From contig JAOVVO010000056.1 of NCBI GenBank assembly GCA_028564675.1, forward strand, positions 1 to 64,000: a stretch of 64,000 nt of DNA, given 5' to 3'. The notes below the pieces were generated by a model. That model saw only the letters and a program-made list of their open reading frames with translations, had not been told where the DNA came from and did not search any database. Below, piece after piece: positions 1 through 11,109 of the stretch. How positions within the stretch are numbered: the first letter of the stretch is position 1; each line of letters opens with the position of its first letter. Origin of the DNA: Onchocerca lupi (taxonomy: Eukaryota > Nematoda > Chromadorea > Rhabditida > Onchocercidae). The translations under genes were made by a program, and so were the position numbers.

Positions 1-146
1 TATATATGACAAGCTCATTGATATTTTTTTGATAGCTTTATATATATATATATATTCTCTTGGAAATCTCTCGAATTTTTAAATAAATCATAAAAAATAA
101 GGAATTAAGGCTGCTAAAGGAAGAAAAAGTTAGTTTTGATTTCGGA

Positions 147-623
147 TTAGCTCATCCTACGAAAAGTCATTAGACTGTGAGAAAGTGCATGAGGATAAAA
201 TAGTGTCAATGTAGACAAATTGACGACATGAACAAGGACACCGGCTTCTGTGGTATTGCAAAGAGTAGGCGACACGCTGTGCGATTTGCATACTAGTATT
301 AGTCCCATTATCGCATTTTGTATATCTACGTGCAACTCTTGCCGCTCTTTCATAATCTTTATCAAAAGTGCCTGAAAATTACAAAGGATAGTAAGTGTTA
401 CGACATGCTTGTCTCTTGAGGACAACAATAAAAAAAATTGGTGACCCCGCTGCCGTTTTCGTTTATAAGGATAACGATGAATAACAAAGAATGAAAAAAA
501 CGATGTAGTTGCTATTCTAGCGCAAAGAATGAAAGTATGTAACCCTTCCTGATCCATGAAATTTTCAGCATGATTACCGAAACACCGAAATGGTGAGAAT
601 AAGTGGTACATCGAAAGATTCAA
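147..623 (-). other. Open frame of 158 codons, coding status unknown
   Basis: A 477-nt frame stays open on the minus strand, which is long for DNA this AT-rich. Its last third (147 to about 371) follows a TTTTCAG-type acceptor and reads as mixed hydrophobic and polar sequence with several Cys and His. I recognise no domain, signal peptide or family. It lies about 470 bp downstream of the LANCL stop on the same strand, so it could be a downstream cistron, an exon of a gene extending left of the window, or chance. The first 60 bases of the window are a (TA)n stretch. Confidence 0.2.
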
Positions 624-1092
624 AAAGGCCGCAGTCTTTCACACCGTTTGGATGACTTAAGAATGAGAAACAGAGCAAAACAAATTATAGAATGGTTTTT
701 ATTATTTACAAATAGGTAGTTCAGAGTCTCGTTTATTTTTACATTTTGTTTACATCATCGTTTAAAGATTATTCCAAATAAATTAATTCATGAAAATATG
801 TACAGATATTTCAGAAAAAAAGATTTCCGTAAGCCAGGAGCTCTCAAATATATCATAATCATTAATCTACTTCTTACATTTGGGTCAACTTTCATTTAAT
901 TCTTAACATACATTTTAATGAAGACAAGAAATAAGACAAAACAAAAATGCTTTTCTTAAATTGCTATATTCATAATTTGCCAAAAAAGACTTATAATAAA
1001 CTACGTATTTTCGGCAAAAATTTTATCAAAATTTTAACAAAATTTTCATCAAAAAGCAGATGAGTAATAAACGAATAATACAGAAGTAATAA

Positions 1093-3924
1093 TTATTCGA
1101 ATTTGATTGGAATTAAAGGGAATTGCGCCATTGCCGGATTTGAAACATCGACAAGAAAACATAACAAACCACCAACACCTTCAAATAAACTGTATGGACT
1201 ATCTGGTATTCGGGCATTCTTTCTAAAATTCGGGTCGCATGCAATTTGAGCAAAACATTGCGCATATTTGAGATACTTCTAGAAAAAAAAACATCCTTTG
1301 ATAAGAAGAAATTATATTACATAATGAAAGCATACAGAATCACGGATAGTCTTTTTAAAGAAAAATCTAACAGCGAAATATTACGATGCCATATATACTT
1401 TATTTAATGTAAACATTTCATTTAATCAGAATTCATATGCAGTTCGTATTTACCGTTTTCTGGGTTAGACGATAATAAAGAAGGAACGCATAACCACCAC
1501 CTGCAACACCATGACAAATTCCTGGTCCTTTGCGCAGCACACCCCGTTTCCAAATAAGATCAAGTGCCTTTTCAGCTGCCTAAAACATCTTTAGTGCGAA
1601 ACATGTTTGCTATCGAAAAACCACGGACGTTCCATATAAATGAGGAAACTAAAAGATGAAATGAATTAAACTGTTAATTATTTTCAAACCATTTTTCGTT
1701 TTAAACGTGCTTTTAAGCAAATTCCTGTTCCTAATAATAGTAAAGTTTGAATGCGGAATGAAGTTTATCTTTAAGATCTTTTGCTTCTTCGCCACCATTA
1801 TCACTTGGCAGATCACACTAAAAGAATTGCTGATGCGGCCCTGATAGGGTTTTCCAACAAAAAAATAAGTGGATTTGAATATCGGCAGTATTGAAGAAGC
1901 AAATGAACCTTATGTTAAACAAAAATCAATTTTGTGAAGAGGATGCGTTTTAACTCATTAAGGATTGCTAATGTTGCTAAAAGGGCTGTCTAATAACTAA
2001 ATTAAAAAAATAAAACAACAACTTGCAGAGAAGCAAAAACTGGAAATAAAAACTGGTGAAAATCACTGAAGAAAAGGTCATATATTATGGATCAAAGGAA
2101 TTAAGCAATTTGAATTGCATTAATGAAAAGACATCAATAAGTAGGAAAAGAAAACAAAAAACAAAGGATAAATACCTCCAAGAATTTGACTTTCTTAGTA
2201 CACAAATAAGCAACAATCATTAAATGAACAGCTCCACTTGCGCCATGACACCAATGTACAAGTTCGTTGGATCCACGATTTATACCAATTTCATCAACAC
2301 TTGGAGAAAAATTACCATTTGCTGCCTGTATTTCCAGAAGCCAATCCAATGTACTTTCAATATCTCTTAATGTTGCATCATCCAGAAGATCAAAAAAACT
2401 GCAATTATTATTTCGAATAAATTTTCAAAAATTCATAAAAATTGTTAAAAATGTTGTAAAAGAGTGAGGCATGATTGCAAACAAATTTCAAAAATAATGG
2501 ATCTTCATAAAACAAAAGTTCGCAAATTTCTTTTTTACCTAAGCAACATTTGTAGAATGCCCATCAAACCATGAGCAGCGCCGAGGTACTCAACATTATA
2601 ATAACGATACATCAATGGTGCTCGAGATCCATGCCGTTTAGCATAACTACGACCAGAATCGACTATGGAATCAACTACTTTCTTAAGACGTAAATTAGAT
2701 ATGATTTCATGATGCAAACGCATCCTGCAAAACAAGAAAATTCAGACCTTAAAACCAACATAAATATATGAGCAAACAGCTCGCATAAAGTCGGAATTTC
2801 TCATTTGAATATAACATTTTCTACGCTCTTCTATCTAAATTAACAACAAACCAACCTTAAAGTTAAAACTGCTGCTAGAAAGCCAGCTCTACCAACAAGC
2901 ATTTCATCCGCACCGTTTGGTAAATAATCTTTAGCACATATCACATCAATTAAAGATGCTACTTTATCGATGATGGCAGTATTCAAAAACTTCTTCACTT
3001 CGTAATCTAGTATAGCTTTGATGACATATACCCCAAGTGCACCAAGCAAATATTGCCCTTCGTCTTTGCGACGTCCACTCTTCTGCAGAATTAATCACAA
3101 CACAATCAAGAATTTGATGAGATGATTTTCATACATGAAAAAGTATCGGAATACTTTTTGCCGCATATCAATTAAAAATTACTCAGATAGCAGTCTTACT
3201 AATCATTTCCCTATGATATGTCATTTAAAACTGAAATTAATCTTCAGCGACTAACATTTCCTATTCACTGCAAGCAAATTAATAACCAAATGGTATATTA
3301 ACAGTAAAATATCATTTTTCAGGAATCATCTTTAAGTTTTTTTTTTTTTTTTTTTTTTTGAAAAAAAAATTAAGAATAAAACCTTAATTTGCTTTAATTG
3401 ATCCTCTACCACTTTACTGCAAAAATCTGCATACTGCTTTGCTTGATCTGATAAAAGTCGGGAAGCATACAACACGCTGTACCCATCACCTGCAACTCCA
3501 ACGTAAGCACCTCCATCATAATCATCCGGATTATGTTTTCTCTTCATGATTTCTTCTGCGAGAATTGCAGCTTCTTTTTCCAGGATTTCTTTAGTCACCT
3601 TTAAGCATCAGTTCAAAGCTTTTGAAAAAAGCTATGGGATAAAAAATGCAGAAGAAATAAATTCAACAGAAAATTTCAGCTCAAGAATTACTAAAATATG
3701 GAACAATATATAAAACCAGAATACTGCGCAATTTGCATCCATAAAAACAATTGCATCGTTTTCAAATTACATGATACAAAAATACGAAAAGCAACTGCTA
3801 CAAATTTAAATATTCAATGGACTTTAAACCATTAGATGCGTAATATGAATACCTTGCCCGATCCAGCTTCACTATCGGCCAAGTATGGATTGTCAAAATA
3901 TCGTTTATGTAGGATAGAAAACAT
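1093..3924 (-). CDS. LanC-like protein (LANCL family), downstream tandem copy
   Basis: Seven exons on the complement: 3853-3924, 3383-3598, 2856-3082, 2539-2724, 2176-2398, 1454-1579, 1093-1278. All intron phases agree and give a 411-residue protein; vertebrate LANCL1 is about 400. It has the alpha/alpha-barrel repeats of the family, including GAAHGLMG, and keeps the three zinc ligands: Cys of WCHGASG (about residue 284) and Cys-His of GICHG (330-331). The C-terminal block SPYSLFEG is also typical. Mammalian LANCL proteins are cytosolic or membrane-associated zinc proteins that add glutathione to dehydroamino acids in damaged phosphoproteins, so the same role is inferred here. The start ATG opens a frame aligned with the start of the second copy. 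The frame is also open upstream to a TTTACAG acceptor, so an extra 5' exon cannot be excluded. Confidence 0.9.
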
Positions 3925-4293
3925 GGCTTTATCGTCTCCTTTACTTTCCGAAACTGTAAACATACATAAGAAATACATCTTACACTCCCACCGATATATC
4001 ATTACGTGAATCTTTCAAAATACGCCGTTTATTCCTCCCAAATCATTATGATTGCACAAATGTTATCAGATTCTCGATAATTGTTTTCAAAATTACTATA
4101 TTAGAAAGCAGAAAACTACTGCAATATATTGTAAAACACCACAATAACAAAAAATTTGAGAAAGCAAAATTTATTTTCAAGAAAATAAGTGATACAATAT
4201 TAATAATATTTTTTTAGTCTCGAACATTTCTTTAATAGACATCGCAATGCATAAATTACGTTGAAATTTTAAAAAACAATAGTAACAAGGAAA

Positions 4294-7200
4294 TCAAGAA
4301 AAAGGAATAGGTACAAGGGGAAACTGCGTTTTATCTGGTTCCAGCAAGTCGCATATAAAACATAAAGTTCCACTTATCCCTTCGAATAAGCTGTATGGTC
4401 GGTCAGGTGTCCGAGCTCTACGTCTAAAGTCTTCACTACATAAAATTTTCCCAATACAGCGAGCGCAATCCAAGTAACGCTAAAAAAAAAAAAAAAAAAA
4501 AAAAACAGTATCTTATGTTTAATTTTCTGCATCATATGCATTTTTTTTTTTTCTGCATCATATCTTCAAAATTTTGCAGATTTTTACTTATATAAGCTGA
4601 GCAGTAGGAAGTAATCTCCAGGAAAATGTAGTTTCAATAAGAAATAATGTCGAAGAAAATTTGGACAACCTAGTTGAGGCGAAAGGGTGCAAAATAAGTA
4701 ATCTAGTGACAATTGTGCTTAAAAGTGAGAGGCACAATGAATTAATAGCAAAAAAATTAAAAATGATATGAAAAGTTAGGAAAGTCATTAAAATTTTCTC
4801 TGGTTGAACTTAGACAAGATGAACGAATACTTATTAAGAATCGAAAAAAAAAAAAAGAACCTGCTCATTGGTAAGCCGATAAAACAATAGAAAAGCATAA
4901 CCACTGCCAGCAGCGCCATGACATATCCCAGGACCTTTCATCAAGATACCCTTTTGCCAAATAAGATTCAACGCTGCATTTGCGCTCTGAAATTTCATTT
5001 CCGCAGTTCGGAAAAAGCTGTTGCACAGAAATACTCCCTCTCATAAGAATTATAAATTCTATGACAGTCAAGAACGAGTTGAAAAATAGTTTGAAGAAAA
5101 ATAGAAAACAATTCAGACATATTACAAAAACGAAAGCAATTAAGACATTTCAAATGTACAGCTTTTTCTTCTTCACTCGTTACAATGATTTCATAAAAAG
5201 TCTTTAAAAGAATTGACCACTGCAGAGAATATTGAGCTAACTTTTAGGTATTTCTCGTTGTGGGTTCGTAAATATGCAACAATCATTAAATGAACAACAC
5301 CAGTGGCACCATGACACCAATGCACCAACTCATTTTCACCTCGATCGATTCCTTCCTCTTCTACTTTTGATGGAATGTTACCATTTTTTAACTGTAGTGA
5401 CAAAATCCAATCCACTGTTTCCAAGACATCGGATTTTGCTCCCTCATCCAAAAATTCAACAAAACTGCAAAGAGAGATGTACTTTTAAACAGCTAAAAGA
5501 AAAATTTGAAAAAATTACATTGCGATCATTTCTTCACATAAAAATGGAAAATAAAAAATTCCTCTGCCATAAATCTGCAAATAAAATGCACGTAACATTT
5601 ACGCTAACAATAGTCTAACTAAGAGTTGAGTTAAAGTTCAAATGGCTTATGTATATCAGCCACAACATTCAGAAATGACTGCAGCAAACAACCAAACAGT
5701 TCTAGTAGAAGAGGTTTAGATTTCAAATTATACTCGTTCACAAAACTAAAACAACTGATTTTACCAAAGTAACATCTGTAGAATGCCCATAAGACCATGG
5801 GCCGTACCCAGATAATGACGTCCATGATATTGATACATTAATGGCACCTTGAATCGTTTCGAAACCGCGTAAGATCTACCGGAGGCGATTATTTTATTTA
5901 CAACAATCCTAATGCAATCATCAGGAATAATTTCATGTGCTATATGCTCCCTGAAAATCAAATAAAGTATAAAAAAATCAGCAATTTTACATCAGAGAGA
6001 CAAAAAGTGTAAAAAAAAAAAAATGCTCAAGAGAAAAACATAAAAAACCTTAGAGTGATGACAGCAGCGAGGAAACCAACACGTCCAGCAAGCAACTCAT
6101 CAACTCCATCACTATGTACATCACTGTTCGCTACAATATGACCAATTTCAATAATACGGTTAATCAACTGTTTGCTTTTCTCGCTTCTTTTTTCATAAAG
6201 TATACAGATCACGTAAATACTTAATGATCCCAACAAATAGTATGTTTCTCGGTTTGACTCTTTCTATAATCAGAGTTGGAGAGTATAGAAAACCTTCATA
6301 AGTTATTATTAAAAAATCACAACAATGAAAACTCTTCTGTGATATATGGATTTTGAAAGGATGTACATAACAATTTTGTAAATTCATCCATAGCTGGGAA
6401 AACTGATCTCCAAAGAGATTGAAGTTACACGCTAGAGTTAAAAAACTGTGATGGAGGAATTTTCTACTAAAAAAACAAGAGACAGACAAGCATCATGACA
6501 TCATGTGACATTTTTCAATGTCGCTCAGGTTCATTCGGTTTCCCTATCTTCATTCCTTATCAACAAAAGTGCAAATCTTACTTCTCTATAGATGCTTATT
6601 TCTCTCTCATTCCATTCATCGAAATACCCTATTGTACTGACATGTCAATCAGTAATATTAAAACGTAAAAAATTAAATTCATCCACAGCTGACCCATAGC
6701 TGACCGTTTTCAGCAAAAATGTTTAAAATGAACTTTTCTAACAGTTTCCAAATGTTTCATAAGAAGGCGCCTTCCGCATTTCATTGATTTCTCTCGACTG
6801 TGATTAAAGGATGATGAAGATGCTCTTAATATAGCGTATGCAATACCGGCTCCACCAGTATATGCGCCTCCATGCAAATCATCGTTACTAGAAGATCTAT
6901 TCATTATTTTCTTCAAAATCTGTCTCGCTTCATTTTCCAACCATGCTCTCGTGACCTTAAATAATGGCTAATTAAACTTGACTGTATTTATAGGAAGCTT
7001 CATCAACTGTGTATGATGAATAAATATGGCACTCAGGTCATGTACTATCCAGTGAATCTCAACTGTCAATTTTACGAAATGATTCACATTCGTGAACTTT
7101 CCACTTCTTGATAACATTTGAAACTCTAAAAAACTAATTAAAAAATTAAGTCCGGACATATCTCTATGGACTACTTTTCCTTACATTTTAAAAACAAACA

Positions 7201-7314
7201 ATATGAATCAGCGAAAAAAGACAACCTGTTGGAATTACTTACGGATTCAGCTCCTTTATTTGGGTCGTTTAGAAAGGGATTTTCCATATAACGCGGCAAC
7301 CATTTTGAGGGCAT
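4294..7314 (-). CDS. LanC-like protein (LANCL family), upstream tandem copy
   Basis: Seven exons on the complement: 7243-7314, 6734-6955, 6049-6263, 5765-5950, 5242-5464, 4861-4986, 4294-4479. The protein is 409 residues. Five of the seven exons are exactly as long as in the neighbouring copy (72, 186, 223, 126, 186 nt), and all phases match, so the pair arose by tandem duplication. Zinc ligands are intact: Cys of WCHGATG (about 282) and Cys-His of GICHG (328-329). HGLMG and SLFEG blocks are present. Sequence identity to the other copy looks moderate, so the duplication is not recent. The C-terminus differs and is shorter (ends PIPFS). About 700 bp separates its start from a divergent plus-strand gene at 8010. 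The expected role is glutathione addition to dehydroamino acids, as for LANCL1/2. Confidence 0.9.
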
Positions 7315-8000
7315 GTTTTTTTTACTAAGAGGTCTAAAATAATTCCACAACTTTACACAGTTATAAAATAAACATGGGAGAAATGATTTTATCAAAGTCC
7401 TTTGATTGATACTCAAGTAGTTAAAGGCTAGAAAAAACCAAATACAAAATAATGATGAATTCAAAACATTGTGGGATTACTACTGTAATACATATGTACT
7501 TTCTTCTCTCCCCTCGTTGATTTGGAACGTTAATTTCAATCACTAGTCGTTGATTCTTCGTTAATATTATCTCAAATTTCTCCAGTTTTTTTTCTAAGAT
7601 TCCTCCTATTTAATAATGCCCACAATGCTTATATATAATACGAATTCGAAATCCACGAAATCTTCGTCTTCTGTGCTAAATTCCGGAATCAGTTTCCAGC
7701 AAAAATTTCGCCACTCAATCACCGCACAAGCATTTCATGAGAAAACTGGATAGCTTTATAACATCCTTTCAACTATGTTGCATATCACAAAATATGAAAT
7801 TTTCATTCTCATACTCCATTAAACAATTATAATTTGCATACTATTCTATCTGAGGAAATCAGTTTCTTTGGGCATTTCGGTTTTGCGATGTTGAATCCTG
7901 GTTCATTCGTTGAAGTTCATTGCTATGATCGTTTTCAGTATGATAGTTTTAGTCTTATTATTCCCTGTTAGTTCGTTTTTCTGAATAAATTACAGTGCAA

Positions 8001-8009
8001 TTTGCAGGA
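8001..8009 (+). promoter_or_regulatory. Possible spliced-leader acceptor before the 8010 gene
   Basis: TTTGCAG followed by GA precedes the ATG at 8010 by two bases. No upstream in-frame coding exon is evident, so this acceptor is best read as a trans-splice site or the end of a 5' UTR intron. This helps fix the start codon. Confidence 0.4.
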
Positions 8010-8545
8010 ATGTTACAGATGTCATGTAAGAATTTGCTAAAGTTACCATCTATAGGCATATCTGTTACAAGGCTTGAAAGTGGCATACCATCGATAAATG
8101 ATATTAAGAAATCAGAAGATGATTACCATCCATCGAAATACACGATTTTTGGTTAGGTTTTATCTTTGATATTCATTTTGTTATTTCGTAAGAATTGTAA
8201 AATCCTGTTGTTCACTTATAAAAGTTGTTATCAGTGATTTTCAAATGAAACAATCTTATACAGGCAACAAACGGAAGGATCCAATGCATTATACTGACAG
8301 AAAAGTGGGTCGAGGTTACTGGCATTTCTCGAATACTATTTCTCACGCACGGCCAAAAATTCATCCAAAATTGGCGAAAAGGATAAAGCAAAATCTTTAT
8401 ATAATTTTTGCTCTTCTTCTCAGCTTATGCATAGATTACGATTGGTACGTTATTTTATATGAATAAATTAGAATATCCATCAGTGCTGCCAACTACTTTT
8501 GATAGTAAGAAATATGCCTTCAGGTGTTACGCTTTATTCTATTAG
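8010..8545 (+). CDS. Small single-pass membrane protein, unrecognised
   Basis: Three exons: 8010-8151, 8264-8444, 8524-8545, giving 114 residues. The first intron has GTTAGG and TTATACAG ends; the second has a strong GTACGT donor and a CCTTCAG acceptor, with consistent phases. If the second intron is retained the frame stops at 8466 instead, also after 114 residues, with a different tail. The N-terminal 23 residues contain basic and hydroxylated residues and no acid, so a mitochondrial presequence is possible. A basic, His- and Pro-containing middle is followed by one hydrophobic segment (roughly residues 91-105) near the C-terminus. I do not recognise the family. The arrangement recalls small mitochondrial inner-membrane subunits or assembly factors, but this is inference. 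It is divergent from the LANCL pair. Confidence 0.55.
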
Positions 8546-9366
8546 ATATTTTTTTGTGCTTCAAACAAGGAATAAGAATATCCATAGAGTATCTTTACCA
8601 ATCAAAATTGAATCATAACAGATTAGACAATCTATTTTAATTCCACACAAATGCATTTTTTATAAATATATGTTTTTTCGGATTATAATTTTCTAAATCT
8701 CAAATGAGCTTTTTGTCCCAAATGATTGTACTGAGGGAAATAATATTATTAATTATTGTCGTTTAATAAGGCTTGGATATCAGATCAAGAAATTTACAAT
8801 GATTTTTCGCCCAAAAGCTGCTGTTTACAACCCACAAGACACCAAGAGTATGAACCGTTATCAAGCTGACGAAACTACTTTGAATATTTATTATCTGTGG
8901 CGATGGAAAATTGGATGAGAGGAAGTTTATTTTACGAGTGAACCTTGTGTTTTACAATTAGACTAGTTTTTTTAAACCAGATTTTCGTTACTTATGTTGA
9001 GAAATGGTATGGTGGAGCAGAGATCTCAATTTTAAAGCATTTTCCATGTTAGGAACTGGTGGTGTCTAAAAAAAATATTGATCAGTGTTAAGACGATCTT
9101 CCAATGATGTTTTCAAACCAAATACCAAGACATAAAATACGCCTGCTGATCAGTGTTAAGACGTTTTTTCTTACTTGTTTTTTATGTTGTTTTTTTTTCT
9201 TTTTTTTGATGATTGATTTTAGATTTTGTTTGTTTGTTTTTTTTCTTTATTCTACTCGTTCTTAGATACTTCTTCTTACAGGTTTTTTTCTACTTTTTTT
9301 TAGTACTTTGGCTTTATAACATTAAGCACATTAATTGTATATTTTCTCATTATTTTCTTGATATGG
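8546..9366 (+). other. Gap with coding-like fragments, no firm gene
   Basis: From about 8695 to 8917 a plus-strand frame is open for some 70 codons and has a protein-like composition. After its TGA the same frame stays open for 15 more codons. A second fragment follows a possible acceptor at about 8986 and runs to 9052. Splice junctions joining these are not convincing, so they may be a decayed gene. A 17-bp direct repeat (TGATCAGTGTTAAGACG) occurs at 9079-9095 and 9147-9163. The rest is T-rich. Confidence 0.25.
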
Positions 9367-9683
9367 ATGGAAATCAAAAACTGTTTGTCGAAAAATGCCT
9401 CGATTTTCAATTTAATTAAAATTTTAAATAGTAATTCTTATAAATCAAAAATTTTAAACACCAATTCTCAATATCTTTTTGAAAATTCACTCCACTGGGC
9501 GCTAAACCCATTGTTTACTAATGGTTTTGATATTTTGTGGTTCCATAATGATTAAATCTTTATTTTTTAGGTGCAGTTGCACAGAAACGTTTTAAAAAAT
9601 TGAAGTCGAGCGTAGTTCTTAAAGGAATGATCTCAGAGATATCATTTGCTGAATTTGTTGCTTATTCGCTTAAATGTTTTTGA
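9367..9683 (+). CDS. Possible two-exon small gene, unrecognised
   Basis: Exon 9367-9523 joins exon 9571-9683 across a 47-nt intron with a GTTTTG donor and an ATTTTTTAG acceptor, in matching phase, for 89 residues. The second exon reads as a basic stretch (QKRFKKLKSS) followed by an amphipathic tail and stop. The first exon is rich in Asn, Ser, Lys and Ile, which chance AT-rich sequence also gives. No known domain is seen. The start is simply the first ATG in frame; further upstream exons are possible. Confidence 0.3.
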
Positions 9684-10500
9684 AGCCAAAATGTGGAAGA
9701 TGTTGCATCATGTGAACAGAAAATATAAATCGAAGTAGAACACGAAGTATGAGTAAAATTGTTGTAGTTCAGAAGTGCTTTTTGTTTTCCTTTTGTTTGG
9801 TGCGTATGCGAGTTTTATTTCTTGTCGTAATTAGTTTCCATGAGCAATGGTTTGATAATATTGCAATTTTTGGATTTGTATGGGATTTTTCGACTGATAT
9901 TTCATCGCTTCGAATATACGAAAAAAAAAAAAAGAATTTTTCGTGTTCAAGGATGTATATCATAGAATGATGAAATGTCATATTAGACTTCCATTTAAAG
10001 TTGCATTATTATTCATGTGTGGTAGTTGACTATATACTAGGTAGAATCACATTATATGATGACATCAATTACATTATATGATGACATTGTTCAGACATCA
10101 TTCGTAGCTCTACATATGAAATTTACAATTGATGTGTCAAAATCGAAATTTTATTCTGTTTTCTGTATTTAGTTGATGAAATAATACTTCTCCAAAATAC
10201 CAACTTCATTTATATCTACATTGATTGATGTATTACTGCGATGTTTTCGAAATTGTATCAAGAAATGTTGTTGAAAAAGAGTTAGCAATTAATGTTACTG
10301 ATGTTGCAACTCTTAAATGAAAACAAGGTAAAGAATTCTTTCGCTATATCTGACGAAGGCTCATACTTTTTTTGATGCCCTTTGAACTTAAGGTCATTAT
10401 TCCCATTCAAATCTAGTAGAGACGTGAAATTCATTCCCTTCTTTGCATGCAACAAAGTTCCACTTTATGTACGCTTCGATCACTGTTATAAATTATTGGT
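9684..10500. other. Intergenic, no gene seen
   Basis: AT-rich sequence without supported exons. It contains a short imperfect tandem repeat at about 10039-10085, where ACATTATATGATGACAT occurs twice some 23 bp apart. Confidence 0.5.
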
Positions 10501-11100
10501 AGTTTCAGAATTCAACCTGTTTATCCTATTTATTGGAATAGAAAGATATTTTGATAACCACAGTAAAATAAGTGGAAAAATTGAGATATCGTCAAATCCA
10601 GTTAGTATTGCCATCGCTGAACTAGCGTAGCAAGAATGCACGACGGTTGCTGAAAGGGCAGAAAAAGTGTGCATGCAAGGTGAGGAATCAAGGGGAGTAA
10701 GTACAGGAATAAAGAGCAAAGAATATGATGCAAATAGGAAGCGGGCTAGATTCGTTTATTTGTTGATTTCGGATTACTAATAATTTCAGGATTCAACTTC
10801 AGGACTTTGCTTATCATGTTTATCGGAATAGGAAGATGTTATAATAACTGCAGTAAATCAAGTGGAGAAATTGAAATACTGTCAAATTCAGTTATTAGTG
10901 CCATTGCTTGATGATTTCAACGATTGCCGAACTAGCATAGGAGGGATGCGTGAGGAGTTGCAGAAAGAGAAGGGGAATAGGACATGGGCGTGTAAGACAA
11001 ATCAAGCAGGGGAGGTGTAGAAATAAAGATCAAAGAATACGTTGAAACAGAGAGCACGCTAGATTCGTTTATTTGCTGATTTATCATTCGATAGCAGTTT
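10501..11100 (+). repeat. Diverged tandem duplication upstream of fat-2
   Basis: Copy A (about 10501-10780) and copy B (about 10782-11100) share colinear blocks. Examples are TTTCAGAATTCAAC against TTTCAGGATTCAAC, the stretch around GTGGAAAAATTGAGAT against GTGGAGAAATTGAAAT, and GCTAGATTCGTTTATTTG near both 3' ends. Spacing between matching blocks rises from about 281 to 313 bp because copy B carries small insertions. The second copy ends ten bases before the fat-2 start codon, so the duplicated unit includes its promoter or 5' UTR. Confidence 0.7.
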
Positions 11101-11109
11101 GGTAAAACC

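Noticed and set aside
9213..9357. Hydrophobic frame rich in Phe, Leu and Tyr
   Set aside because: It is the translation of T-rich intergenic sequence, with no splice or family support.
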